NCBI RefSeq assembly: GCF_017302275.1
Contig: NZ_JAFLDR010000015.1
Span: 39,507-103,506 of the forward strand
Reading direction: 5' to 3'
From: Sulfuritalea sp.
GTDB taxonomy: Bacteria > Pseudomonadota > Gammaproteobacteria > Burkholderiales > Rhodocyclaceae
Length of the DNA stretch: 64,000 nucleotides
This document shows positions 29,233 to 40,437 of the stretch, in pieces; positions within the stretch are counted from its first letter, which is position 1; the number at the start of each line of letters is the position of its first letter. The notes below the pieces were generated by a model. That model was not told the origin of the DNA. It was given only the letters and a program-made list of their open reading frames with translations, and did no database searches. The translations under genes were made by a program, and so were the position numbers.

Positions 29233-31062
29233 ATGAGCCATCAATGGAAGTTCTTCCGCGCCGGCGGTTTCGACCAGGTGCGGATCGACACCGCCGCCGA
29301 CCTGCTGAACCTTAAGGAACTCGACCAGAAACTTTGGGTCGCCCTGTCCTGCCCGACCAAGGGCATCGAGTTCGACGCGCGCACGCTTGAATTGCTCGAC
29401 AGCGACGCCGACGGCCACATCCGGGCGCCGGAACTGCTGGCCGCCATCGACTGGGCGGCAGCACGCCTGACCGACAGCGCGGTGCTCGAGCAAAAGCTGA
29501 ACGGCGTGCCCCTGGCCGCGATCAAGGACGAGGCCATCCTCGCCGCCGCGAAGGGCCTGCTGCCCGACGGCGGCGCGATGATCAGCGTCGACGCCGCGAG
29601 CGCCGCCGAGGCCGAATACACCGCGCGCGCGCTGGCCGCCTGGGAAGCCTCCGGCAGCGCGGCGCGGCCGCTGGGCGATGCCACCGAAACGGCGTGCGCA
29701 GCGCTGGCCGCGGTCAAGGACAAGCTCGACGACTTCTTCGTGCGCTGCCGGCTGGCCGCCTTCGACGAACGCGCCGGCCAGGCCATGAATGCCTCGGACG
29801 ACAGCTTCAAGGCCCTCGGCGGCGCGACGCTGAGCAACGGCCATGCCGACATCGCCGCACTGCCGCTGGCAAGAGTCGGCGCTGGCGCCACGGTGCCGCT
29901 CGGCGCGGGGATCGATTCCGGCATCAACCCGGCCTGGGCAGAGCGCATCGGCGCCCTGCGCGAAGCCGTGGTGGTGCCACTGCTCGGTGCGCGGCCCGGC
30001 CTTTCGGAAAGCGATTGGCTCGCGGTGCAGGACCAGCTCGCCGTGTACAACGCGTGGCAGGCCGCCAAGCCGGCCGGGTTGCCGCCCGAAGCCGAGGCGG
30101 TGCGCGACCTGGAACGCCTGGCGCGCTATGTGCGCGACCTGCTGCCGCTGGCCAACAACTTTGTCGCCTTCCGTGACTTCTACACGCGCCAGGGCAAGGC
30201 GACGTTCCAGATCGGCACCCTCTACCTCGACGGGCGCTCCGCCGAACTTTGCGTCGCCGTCGCCGACGCCGGCAAGCACGCGGCGCTGGCCGGGCTGTCG
30301 CGCATCTGCCTGGTGTATTGCGACTGCGTGCGCAACGGAGAAAAGCTCTCGATCGCCGCCGCCTTCACCGCCGGCGATTCCGACCAGTTGATGGCGCTGC
30401 GCAACGGCGTGTTCTACGACCGCCAGGGACGCGACTGGGACGCCACCATCACCAAGATCGTCGACCACCCCATCAGCCTGCGCCAGGCCTTCTGGTCGCC
30501 CTACAAGAAGCTCGCGCGCATGGTCGGCGAACAACTGCAGAAGCTCGCCGCGAGCAAGGCCGCCGGGGTAGAGGGCAAGCTCGCCGAAACCGCTGCCGCC
30601 ACGGCGAAGAAGGCCGACGCGGCACCCAAGCCCGCGCCGGCTCAGCAGGCGTTCGACGTCGGCAAATTCGCCGGCATCTTCGCCGCCATCGGCCTGGCGG
30701 TCGGCGCCATTGGCACCGCCGTGGCCTCCATGCTCACCGGCCTGCTCGGCCTGCACTGGTGGCAGGTTCCGATCGCGCTGGCCGGCCTGATGCTGCTGAT
30801 ATCCGGACCCGCCGTGATCATGGCCTGGTTCAAGCTCAGGAGCCGCAACCTCGGCCCGGTGCTCGACGCCAACGGCTGGGCGGTGAATGCGCGCGCGCGC
30901 ATCAACATCCCCTTCGGCACCTCGCTGACGCAGATGGCCCAGCTGCCCGAAGGCGCGCAACGCGCGCTGTCCGATCCCTACGCGGAGAAGGAACGGCCGT
31001 GGAAAACCTACGCCGCGTTCGCGATCATCGCCTTCGTCGCGGCGGTTTATTGGACGCGATGA
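29233..31062 (+). CDS. EF-hand-containing membrane protein of unknown function
   Basis: A 609-residue protein starting MSHQWKFFRAGGFDQVRIDT. An EF-hand-like loop, DSDADGHIRAPE, lies at residues 56-67. The large central region has no domain I can name. An Ala/Lys/Pro linker (KKADAAPKPAPAQQ) precedes two or three hydrophobic segments near residues 478-535, and a final helix (TYAAFAIIAFVAAVYWTR) ends the protein. Residues 212-221 (ARVGAGATVP) are encoded by an inverted copy of the dispersed repeat. A GGGAGACGAT ribosome-binding site precedes the start. Its proximity to the hydrolase gene gives no firm functional clue. Confidence 0.75.
   Translation: MSHQWKFFRAGGFDQVRIDTAADLLNLKELDQKLWVALSCPTKGIEFDARTLELLDSDADGHIRAPELLAAIDWAAARLTDSAVLEQKLNGVPLAAIKDEAILAAAKGLLPDGGAMISVDAASAAEAEYTARALAAWEASGSAARPLGDATETACAALAAVKDKLDDFFVRCRLAAFDERAGQAMNASDDSFKALGGATLSNGHADIAALPLARVGAGATVPLGAGIDSGINPAWAERIGALREAVVVPLLGARPGLSESDWLAVQDQLAVYNAWQAAKPAGLPPEAEAVRDLERLARYVRDLLPLANNFVAFRDFYTRQGKATFQIGTLYLDGRSAELCVAVADAGKHAALAGLSRICLVYCDCVRNGEKLSIAAAFTAGDSDQLMALRNGVFYDRQGRDWDATITKIVDHPISLRQAFWSPYKKLARMVGEQLQKLAASKAAGVEGKLAETAAATAKKADAAPKPAPAQQAFDVGKFAGIFAAIGLAVGAIGTAVASMLTGLLGLHWWQVPIALAGLMLLISGPAVIMAWFKLRSRNLGPVLDANGWAVNARARINIPFGTSLTQMAQLPEGAQRALSDPYAEKERPWKTYAAFAIIAFVAAVYWTR
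29870..29895 (-). repeat. Dispersed repeat copy 3 (short form, inverted)
   Basis: Read on the minus strand it begins CACCGTGGCGCC and ends GCGCCGACTCTTG. It lies in frame within the EF-hand protein gene, encoding ARVGAGATV on the plus strand. Confidence 0.75.
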
Positions 31063-31083
31063 ACACACACTGACGCGGCGGCG

Positions 31084-32052
31084 TCAGCGATAGCTGGCCG
31101 CCACGTCCGCCAGCTCGCGCGCCACCAGTTTGCGCAGCGCGGCCGGCGCCTCGACCACCACGTGCGAGCCGTGGCGCAGGATGTCCATCAACAGTTCGCG
31201 TTCGTCGGCATACGGCACCGTCAGCCGGTAGCTGCCGTCGGCCAGTAGTTCGCCCCGTTGCTCGCGGTGCCAGCGCTCGGCGCGCACCCAGCGCGCGCGT
31301 TCCGGGGTGAAGCGCAGGACCGCTCTGGCCTTCGGCGCGCCGCCAAAGATGCCGTAGGACGTGCCGTAATGCGCGTCGAGTTTCGCCGCCGCCACCTCGC
31401 GCGCCTTCTCCTTGCGCGGCGCCACGCGCTGGATCGCATCCACCGAAAAGCTGCGCAGCGCGCCGCGCAAGTGGCACCACGCATCGAGGTACCAGTTGTC
31501 GCGGTAATGCACCAGGCGCTGCGGCGAGACGACGCGCGTGTCCAGCGTATCGCGGCCGCGATTCCAGGCATCGATCTCGACCCGGCGCCGTTCCAGCAGC
31601 GCCAGAGCCAGCTCGCTGAAAAAGCGCGGCTCGACGCTGCGCCGGTTCATCGCGATCAGGCGCACGCGCTCCGCGATTTGCGCGGACGAATGCCCCGAGG
31701 CTTCGAGCAGGGCCGCGAGCCGCGATTGCAGCGGCGCCAGTTGCGCGGCAAGGATGCCCGGCTCGATGTCGGCCAGCAGTTGCTGCGCCGCCAGCAGCGC
31801 GTACAACTCGCCCGCTGTGAACCACAGCCCCGGCAATTCGTAGGCGGGCCCGGCGGCCGCGCTCTCGAAGCGATAGCCGCCCGCGAAACGGTCCCAGACG
31901 ATGGGCGCGTGCAAGCGGTCGCGCAGGTATTCCACGTCGCGCTTGAAGGTCGCACGCGAGATGTCGAGCTCTTCGAGGAATACCTCGATCGGCACCAGAT
32001 GGCGCTCGTGCAGCATCTGGTCGATGCGGTAGAAACGTTCGGTGCGGTTCAT
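31084..32052 (-). CDS. WYL-domain transcriptional regulator (YafY-like)
   Basis: A 322-residue regulator. The N-terminal winged helix reads RTERFYRIDQMLHERHLVPI with the recognition region ELDISRATFKRDVEYLRDRL. The WYL core is RLVHYRDNWYLDAWCHLRGA near residue 185, followed by a WCX-type C-terminus (RRELLMDIL-like segment ELLMDILRHG). WYL proteins sense small ligands or nucleic acids and often lie beside defence genes; here the gene marks the left border of the accessory region. The next repeat copy (32064-32113) begins 11 bases upstream of its start codon. Confidence 0.9.
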   Translation of the reverse strand: MNRTERFYRIDQMLHERHLVPIEVFLEELDISRATFKRDVEYLRDRLHAPIVWDRFAGGYRFESAAAGPAYELPGLWFTAGELYALLAAQQLLADIEPGILAAQLAPLQSRLAALLEASGHSSAQIAERVRLIAMNRRSVEPRFFSELALALLERRRVEIDAWNRGRDTLDTRVVSPQRLVHYRDNWYLDAWCHLRGALRSFSVDAIQRVAPRKEKAREVAAAKLDAHYGTSYGIFGGAPKARAVLRFTPERARWVRAERWHREQRGELLADGSYRLTVPYADERELLMDILRHGSHVVVEAPAALRKLVARELADVAASYR

Positions 32053-32063
32053 CCCATCCTCCT

Positions 32064-32113
32064 CGCCGTGTCGCCAGCGACCGCAGGAAGTCCCCGTGGG
32101 GCGCCGACTCTTG
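32064..32113 (+). repeat. Dispersed repeat copy 4 (long form)
   Basis: Long 50-base form: CGCCGTGTCGCCAGCG, an internal 24-base block containing GGAAGTCCCCGTGGGG, then CCGACTCTTG. The internal block contains a CCCC-GT-GGGG mini-palindrome and is flanked by GCG. The copy is intergenic, just upstream of the WYL regulator. Confidence 0.85.
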
Positions 32114-32196
32114 ATCCCGCATGATATGCCGTTGGTGGCTCCGTATTTGAGCCACCGGCGCGATACGCTGATGTCGAACCGGCACAGGGAGGCATC

Positions 32197-32586
32197 ATGG
32201 ACAGACGATCATTCATCGAACGCATCGCCGCGCTGATCGGGATCGGCGTCGCGGCGCCGGACGCGCGGGCCGAAACCACGCCGCCGATCGAATTGCAGCG
32301 CTCGCCGGTGGCGGGCTTCCAGTACCACCAAGGCGAGGCGGTGTGGCCCCTGCTCGCGGTCGGCGCCGCGCTGGACCTGGTACGCGAACCGGAAAACGCC
32401 TACGACGAACGCGCCGTGCGCATCGACTGGCAAGGCCGCAAGCTCGGCTACGTGCCGCGCATCGACAATGCCGCCGTCAGCCACCTGCTCGACAGCGGCC
32501 ACGCCGTGAGCGCCGGGATCATCGCCCTGCACGAATCGCACAATCCTTGGGACCGCATCGAGTTCGCACTGCTTCTGACGCCTTGA
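32197..32586 (+). CDS. Exported HIRAN-domain protein
   Basis: A 129-residue protein with an N-terminal Tat-like or Sec signal (MDRRSFIERIAALIGIGVAA, then APDARAE). The HIRAN domain follows: SPVAGFQYHQGEAVWPLLAV then LVREPENAYDERAVRIDWQG and KLGYVPRIDNAAVSHLL. HIRAN domains bind DNA ends in nuclear helicases; a secreted stand-alone HIRAN protein has no established role. The RRSF motif is only a partial twin-arginine. The next open frame encodes a small membrane protein 23 bases downstream. Confidence 0.8.
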   Translation: MDRRSFIERIAALIGIGVAAPDARAETTPPIELQRSPVAGFQYHQGEAVWPLLAVGAALDLVREPENAYDERAVRIDWQGRKLGYVPRIDNAAVSHLLDSGHAVSAGIIALHESHNPWDRIEFALLLTP

Positions 32587-32609
32587 GCTTGCGCCGCGAC
32601 GAGCCCGAT

Positions 32610-32720
32610 ATGTGCCTCTTTCGCGCCTTGCTGCCGTTCGTGGAGGCCGTCGTCGCCACACTGGTCGCAATGGCGGTCCTGGCTGTCGTCGTCGGCCTGG
32701 CGATCGGCGCACTTCAATAG
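32610..32720 (+). CDS. Putative 36-residue membrane peptide
   Basis: The sequence MCLFRALLPFVEAVVATLVA continues as a single hydrophobic helix and ends in GLAIGALQ. The ATG follows GACGAGCCC rather than a good Shine-Dalgarno. The frame stops 10 bases before a repeat copy. It may be a small membrane protein or chance; only the helix supports it. Confidence 0.35.
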   Translation: MCLFRALLPFVEAVVATLVAMAVLAVVVGLAIGALQ

Positions 32721-32730
32721 CCGGCGTTTC

Positions 32731-32753
32731 CGTATCGCCGGCGCCGACTCTTG
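32731..32753 (+). repeat. Dispersed repeat copy 5 (short form)
   Basis: CGTATCGCCGGCG followed by CCGACTCTTG, intergenic, 10 bases after the stop of the small membrane peptide. Confidence 0.75.
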
Positions 32754-32781
32754 TCCGATGCGCATTGCGCTGCACCGCCCG

Positions 32782-33318
32782 CTAAGGCAACGGCGTCTTG
32801 CGGAGAAACGAAGGAATCTCATATCCCCCCGCGGGCTCGTTCGCCTTTGGCTTTTCTCCGATCACCCTGCCGCGCTCGACGAGCAGCACGACTTCGCACT
32901 CGGACAACCATTCGTAGCCCAATAGAACATCGCGGAGAAATTTGCGTGGCCACAGGCCCAGCTCACCCGAGAACCACTCGGCGAATACCGGGGCGGTTGC
33001 GCCGGGGAATATCGCGGACAACGATCGCTGGAAAAGTTCTTCGGACTCGGCCTTCGTTGCTGCCGCGGAACCACGCCCGGGCCAAGGCCAAGGCGAAATC
33101 CAATCCAGGTAGAGCCTGCCGTGCCGGATCGCCCAGATTGCCCGGTAGCCGCGCCAGCACGCGGTACAACTGGTGGCAAACATTTCAGGTTTGAGTCGCC
33201 GCTCGCTGAAATAGGCTTCGAGCGGTTCCGAACACAAGTTATGGAAACGCCGCTTGTATCGAATCGAGTCCGGGTATTGGGCAGTCATCGCAATTGGATC
33301 GCGCAAGGAATACCCCAA
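32782..33318 (-). CDS. Hypothetical protein
   Basis: A 178-residue soluble protein from a TTG at 33318; an ATG at 33288 (MTAQYPDSIRYKRRFHNLCS) is an alternative start. Visible features are SIRYKRRFHNLCSEPLEAYF, SCTACWRGYRAIWAIRHGRL with two cysteines, and the C-terminal VVLLVERGRVIGEKPK. I recognise no domain. Its N-terminal pattern resembles small conserved hypothetical proteins of accessory regions, which is not proof of a role in defence. Confidence 0.6.
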   Translation of the reverse strand: MGYSLRDPIAMTAQYPDSIRYKRRFHNLCSEPLEAYFSERRLKPEMFATSCTACWRGYRAIWAIRHGRLYLDWISPWPWPGRGSAAATKAESEELFQRSLSAIFPGATAPVFAEWFSGELGLWPRKFLRDVLLGYEWLSECEVVLLVERGRVIGEKPKANEPAGGYEIPSFLRKTPLP

Positions 33319-33365
33319 TTGTCGGGTATGACTGGCTCAAAAACCGCGCCACCCGCGGCTCATGT

Positions 33366-33391
33366 CGCCGTGTCGCCAGCGCCGACTTTTG
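33366..33391 (+). repeat. Dispersed repeat copy 6 (short form)
   Basis: A near-consensus copy, CGCCGTGTCGCC to GCGCCGACTTTTG, intergenic between two minus-strand genes. CGGCTCATG precedes it and resembles the upstream flank of copies 10 and 11. Confidence 0.9.
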
Positions 33392-33432
33392 CAGCCGAGT
33401 CATGGCACCCGGTTGGCGCCGGGCGTGCCGAT

Positions 33433-33636
33433 TCAGTACGGAATGGTGGGCACTGGTTCGCTTTGGACGCATGCGGGCGCGAGCAGGCTCGCCACGCGCG
33501 CACCGCCCTGCTTGGCCAGCGCCGGATTCTGCAGCCACATCTGGATGAAGAACTCGCGCATCTGATCGGATTGAGCCAGGCGCGCGAGCATGAGCTCCTG
33601 CGGGATCGTGACCGGCGGGCGAATGGTGTCAGGCAT
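33433..33636 (-). CDS. Small hypothetical protein coupled to the nucleotidyltransferase
   Basis: A 67-residue protein (MPDTIRPPVTIPQELMLARL, ending QSEPVPTIPY) whose start overlaps the end of the upstream nucleotidyltransferase gene by 8 bases. It has a helical centre (SDQMREFFIQMWLQNPALAK) and proline-rich ends. No family is recognised. The tight coupling suggests it works with the nucleotidyltransferase, as a toxin or antitoxin partner would. Confidence 0.55.
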   Translation of the reverse strand: MPDTIRPPVTIPQELMLARLAQSDQMREFFIQMWLQNPALAKQGGARVASLLAPACVQSEPVPTIPY

Positions 33637-34129
33637 TCGGGTCCTCCCCGCGCTTGATCCTTTCCAGCGCCTCGATGTCCAGCCGGTCCTTGGGTCGGTT
33701 CGCGGCGCGCTTCATCACCAGCAGATCGTCGATCGACGCGATAGGCACATGCCGTCCGAACAGGTCGCCGGCAACCGCGTTGGCCATCAGCGTCTCGAAG
33801 GAAACTTCCGGCCGCACGATCACATCGACCACGCCGCCGCCCGCCTGCGGCTCGCGCAGCGAGAACGCCAGCATGCCTTTTTCGCGATGCCACCGTGCGA
33901 TCTGGTCCGCATTGCGCAACGATTCGATGGGCACCGGGATTCCCGGTGTCAGACCGTGCCGCTTCGCGACATCGATGAAGCGCGCCAGGTTCTCATCGTT
34001 CATCGCCAGCACCAGGTCGATATCGAAGGTGCTGCGCATATAGCCGTGCAACTGGACGGCCAGGCCGCCCACCAGCACGTAGTCGACCCGTGCGTCGGTC
34101 AGTAACTGAAGTAGTTCAACGGTCTTCAT
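33629..34129 (-). CDS. Nucleotidyltransferase, AbiEii/MNT-like
   Basis: A 166-residue protein with the nucleotidyltransferase signature VGGLAVQLHGYMRSTFDIDL at residues about 20-39. The GG, and the aspartates of DIDLV, supply substrate and metal binding. The C-terminal IASIDDLLVMKRAANRPKDR matches the AbiEii-type antitoxin/toxin family (nucleotidyltransferase fold). These proteins form toxin-antitoxin or abortive-infection pairs. The partner here would be the overlapping 67-residue protein, although that is not a known family. Confidence 0.8.
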   Translation of the reverse strand: MKTVELLQLLTDARVDYVLVGGLAVQLHGYMRSTFDIDLVLAMNDENLARFIDVAKRHGLTPGIPVPIESLRNADQIARWHREKGMLAFSLREPQAGGGVVDVIVRPEVSFETLMANAVAGDLFGRHVPIASIDDLLVMKRAANRPKDRLDIEALERIKRGEDPNA

Positions 34130-34184
34130 GCACCGATGATCGCATGGATAAGCCGTCGCGACTATTGGTCAAGAACAACCCGGT

Positions 34185-34210
34185 CGCCGTATCGCCAGCG
34201 CCGACTTTCG
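34185..34210 (+). repeat. Dispersed repeat copy 7 (short form)
   Basis: CGCCGTATCGCC to GCGCCGACTTTCG, intergenic between the nucleotidyltransferase gene and the DUF2283 gene. Confidence 0.9.
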
Positions 34211-34238
34211 AACTTGCTTGCAGGCCGCCGTTCGCGGA

Positions 34239-34436
34239 CTACGCCGCGACCTGCTCGAAAGTGAAATGTGGAATGTCAGCGCGATCACGCGCATGCTCGA
34301 CGGTAATCGCAACGATGTTGCCCTTCGCGTCGAGATCGAGCAGGGTGTTCTCGTCCAAGTCCTTGGTTTCCGCGACCTCGTCCTTGCGGAACTCGATGTA
34401 CAAGGTGTCGGTGTCCTGAAAGTACTTGATGTTCAT
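34239..34436 (-). CDS. DUF2283 protein
   Basis: A 65-residue protein, MNIKYFQDTDTLYIEFRKDE, with ENTLLDLDAKGNIVAITVEH. This is the DUF2283 pattern of a short beta-rich fold often paired with a DUF4258-like partner. Its start overlaps the upstream gene by 4 bases. The function is unestablished; an antitoxin-like role is suggested by pairing and size. Confidence 0.8.
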   Translation of the reverse strand: MNIKYFQDTDTLYIEFRKDEVAETKDLDENTLLDLDAKGNIVAITVEHARDRADIPHFTFEQVAA

Positions 34437-34669
34437 TTCTCTGCCCCTCGATCCAAGAATGCATTGTGCACCGTTTCGCCGTCGTCAAGCAGGACGACGC
34501 GCAGCCAACGATCTCCCGCCTCCGGAATACGCGCCCAGCGCCGAATGCGGCCGTCTTGCTGAATTACCTCTCTTTCCGGAGCGGTAACCACGCGCTTGAT
34601 CCAGTCGAGCTGGATCGACGACCGATCCGGCCGCCGGCGTGTCGTCAGGAAGTATTGGGTAAATTTCAT
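34433..34669 (-). CDS. DUF4258-like small protein
   Basis: A 78-residue protein with RRRPDRSSIQLDWIKRVVTA, REVIQQDGRIRRWARIPEAG and LRVVLLDDGETVHNAFLDRG. The fold resembles RelE/DUF4258-type small toxins. It overlaps both neighbours by 4 bases, so three small genes form one translationally coupled unit. Family naming is by pattern, not search. Confidence 0.7.
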   Translation of the reverse strand: MKFTQYFLTTRRRPDRSSIQLDWIKRVVTAPEREVIQQDGRIRRWARIPEAGDRWLRVVLLDDGETVHNAFLDRGAEK

Positions 34670-34857
34670 TCGCTGTTTTCGGCGAAGAACCGGGCGACTT
34701 CGGTTGCGCTGGCGAACTCGCCCCGGTCCGCCGCAGAGACCCGTGCCGCAAGCATCTTCGTGTAGCTTGGCTCATCAACTGAATATGATTTCAGCGCCTC
34801 GGTGATTCCAGATTCGCCGCACGGGGTTCCTTTGGGGACAATGACGTTCCGTTTCAT
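34666..34857 (-). CDS. Small antitoxin-like protein
   Basis: A 63-residue protein beginning MKRNVIVPKGTPCGESGITE and ending RGEFASATEVARFFAENSE. The C-terminal ADRGEFxSxxEVxxFF pattern resembles ParD/RelB-type antitoxins. It starts the three-gene overlapping unit 34857-34239. No DNA-binding motif is certain. Confidence 0.55.
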   Translation of the reverse strand: MKRNVIVPKGTPCGESGITEALKSYSVDEPSYTKMLAARVSAADRGEFASATEVARFFAENSE

Positions 34858-34936
34858 CGAATCCTCCAAAACTTGGTGTCGCCACCACACGCCGCCCTGG
34901 GGGTTGCCAATGACGTCTGTTATCGCGAAAAAGCGT

Positions 34937-35884
34937 CTATGCGCTACCGCCTTCATATGCTTCCGCACAATCACAAATTTCAGTCAGCACATCTGGCACC
35001 GGGCGCCCGGTGATCATGAAACGGCTACCGTTTCGCCAGATGCCCAGGTTGAATGCGCCAGCATTCGTTTGCTGCAAAGGATAGTACTGATTTTCAGGCT
35101 CATGATGCATGTCGTCCATGACCAGCAGGCGCCTCGGTCCAAGCGGAAATGAAACAATCCCATCGGGCGTGCCAAAACCAGCGGTTTCGCGCGACAGATG
35201 CTGGATTGCAACGGGCCTATCCGAAGTAACGAAGGTGTCCGTCTCGGCAAACACTACTGACCAGCGCTTCTTCATCAGCATTTCCGCAATCGAAATCGCT
35301 TCAGAACGAACAATGTCCACAAACAATTTGTCGTGCTCATTCTTTCCCCACGAATGGAATTCACGCCAGCCCTGCGCATCCACGGGAAATGTCCTTCCCC
35401 ACATTTCGAAAGAATCCAAGCGCGGCGTTCCATCGGGCCAACGTGGCATGCCCGCAAAGAATGCGACGAGCTGCTGATGGATAGCCTCGACCATCTTTCG
35501 GGTTTCGGGATTTCGCAGATGCATGACCGCAACAAACAGCGCAACGCCGTTCCGTATTACCACGTCATCTAGCTGCGCAAACCCTTCAGCCAACTCCTTC
35601 CAAATCCTCCCAAGCGTCGCTTCAATTTTCTCCAACTGATCTTCCAAACTCCAATCACGGCTTCCGTCTGGCTCAAGTGGCGCGTAGAGATAGCGTTTGC
35701 CGCAAACATTCCGAATCCACGTCAGGGATTCGTCTTGATCCGAGGCGTCCTTCGAGAATATCCAGACTTGGGGTCGCTTTGCGCTACGAGTTTCAGGTGT
35801 TGCGAAGTATCGGAGGTAGAACTCAGGCACCCAATGCAAATGCTTTCTCTTGGGTCTCACGCGATGCTTCGGATTGCGGATCAC
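34937..35884 (-). CDS. DUF4238 protein
   Basis: A 315-residue protein with the N-terminal RKHLHWVPEFYLRYFATPET that defines DUF4238. The centre carries WIRNVCGKRYLYAP and the end VVFAETDTFVTSDRPVAIQH followed by FPLGPRRLLVMDD. Base composition is visibly lower in GC than the neighbouring genes, consistent with recent transfer. DUF4238 proteins are of unknown function and occur in accessory islands. It lies 9 bases after the start of the downstream reading unit, next to the restriction-modification gene. Confidence 0.85.
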   Translation of the reverse strand: MIRNPKHRVRPKRKHLHWVPEFYLRYFATPETRSAKRPQVWIFSKDASDQDESLTWIRNVCGKRYLYAPLEPDGSRDWSLEDQLEKIEATLGRIWKELAEGFAQLDDVVIRNGVALFVAVMHLRNPETRKMVEAIHQQLVAFFAGMPRWPDGTPRLDSFEMWGRTFPVDAQGWREFHSWGKNEHDKLFVDIVRSEAISIAEMLMKKRWSVVFAETDTFVTSDRPVAIQHLSRETAGFGTPDGIVSFPLGPRRLLVMDDMHHEPENQYYPLQQTNAGAFNLGIWRNGSRFMITGRPVPDVLTEICDCAEAYEGGSA

Positions 35885-35893
35885 GGAATAAAC

Positions 35894-39315
<3,422 letters not shown>

Positions 39316-39319
<4 letters not shown>

Positions 39320-39717
39320 CGGGTCGGGCAAAGGGCGACCGGAGGGAAGGCTTCGGCACGCTTCGCCTTGCTCACGAAATCCTTGTCGAAAGTCATCAGC
39401 GTGGCGGTGGCGGGTGACAGGCCCAGATGCAGCGCGTCGGCGAAGTCCAGCCCCTGCTCGAACCACTGTACGGCGCGATACAGCGCGCTTTCATTGGGCA
39501 AGCGCATGTTGGGCAGGCCCAGCACATGGCGCAGCGCGACGGCGATCTCGGCGCGGGAACAATCGCTGCATTCCAGCACCCAGACCAGTTCGAGGACGAT
39601 GGTGTGGGTGACGGTGACCTGCGGCGCGGAGTCGAGCAGGCGCGCGACGCGCCTGCCTTGGGCGGCGTCGTCGTTGAGCAGGTAGCGCAGCAGCAGATTG
39701 GTGTCGAGAACGATCAT
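39316..39717 (-). CDS. vapC: VapC-type PIN-domain toxin
   Basis: A 133-residue PIN ribonuclease with VLDTNLLLRYLLNDD at residues 3-17, a conserved glutamate in THTIVLELVWVLE near residue 43, and the acidic LDFADALHLGLSPA plus LMTFDKDFVSKA in the second half. It pairs with the AbrB-type antitoxin gene upstream (7-base gap). Its stop codon overlaps the start codon of the type IIG restriction-modification gene, an unusual translational coupling. Confidence 0.9.
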
Positions 39718-39724
39718 CGTCGCC

Positions 39725-39991
39725 TCACCGCGCCGCGTTCTTGCGCTTCAACATCTCGCCGACGCCGCGCTTGATGTCTTCCGCGGCCGGCGCCTTGCGC
39801 CCAGGCCTGGCAAGCAAGCCAAGGCCCGGCGCGACCTCGGTGCGGGGAAAGCGCTGCTCCGCCTGGCGCAGGCGCAACTCGTCGCCCTCTGCCGTGATCG
39901 ACAACTCGCTGCCGGCCTCGATGTGGAACGCAGCGCGCAATTGACGCGGAATCACTATCTGGCCCTTGCTCGACACCCGTACCGTGGTCAT
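39725..39991 (-). CDS. AbrB/MazE-type antitoxin
   Basis: An 88-residue SpoVT/AbrB-fold protein: TTVRVSSKGQIVIPRQLRAA at the N-terminus is the diagnostic swapped-hairpin DNA-binding motif, followed by a toxin-binding tail (PGRKAPAAEDIKRGVGEML). It should neutralise the VapC encoded next and autoregulate the unit. Because VapC overlaps the RM gene, this regulator may also control restriction-modification expression. Confidence 0.9.
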   Translation of the reverse strand: MTTVRVSSKGQIVIPRQLRAAFHIEAGSELSITAEGDELRLRQAEQRFPRTEVAPGLGLLARPGRKAPAAEDIKRGVGEMLKRKNAAR

Positions 39992-40082
39992 GGCAACTCC
40001 ATAAGTAAGACTGGGTAAGACGGATCATAGCAGAGGCGACGCGAGCCCTGAATAGGCATGCCGCTTGATATCCGCGCTCGCT

Positions 40083-40266
40083 CTATCGCCCGCTCTTTGT
40101 CGCGCTGACAAAGAACCAGATCACGGCACGGACGATGATGATTCCCGTCAGCGCGTAACCGAGGGACCACAAGCCGATTCCGAATCGCGACCACTAAAAG
40201 CAAGACCAGGACGATGAATGCCTCCACCAACCAGGCGAACAAGCGAAACAATTGGTCCAAAAACAT
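40083..40266 (-). pseudogene. Frameshifted two-helix membrane protein
   Basis: The frame from ATG 40266 reads MFLDQLFRLFAWLVEAFIVL and continues hydrophobic to VAIR. It then loses sense. A one-base shift near 40170 recovers WSLGYALTGIIIVRAVIWFF ending SATKSGR with a stop at 40083. The two pieces together make a small two-helix membrane protein. Either a real frameshift or a base-call error in the CGATTCGGAATCGG stretch explains it. Confidence 0.5.
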
Positions 40267-40343
40267 GGCGCGGCCCTTTTTTATGTGGGATTGGAACAAA
40301 CCTACACAGCGGGTGGCTCACCAAATGCGCCTGTTGCTACCGT

Positions 40344-40369
40344 TGCCGTGCAGCCAGCGCCGACTTTTG
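40344..40369 (+). repeat. Dispersed repeat copy 10 (short form)
   Basis: TGCCGTGCAGCC then AGCGCCGACTTTTG. The upstream flank GTGGCTCACCAAATGCGCC (40313 onward) resembles the flank of copy 11, so these two copies share a longer unit. Confidence 0.75.
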
Positions 40370-40437
40370 ACGAGCCGCGCGTCGCCGGCCCGAGGCCGGA
40401 TACGGCAACGATGCCGTGGCGGCTTGCGCCTGGGTTT

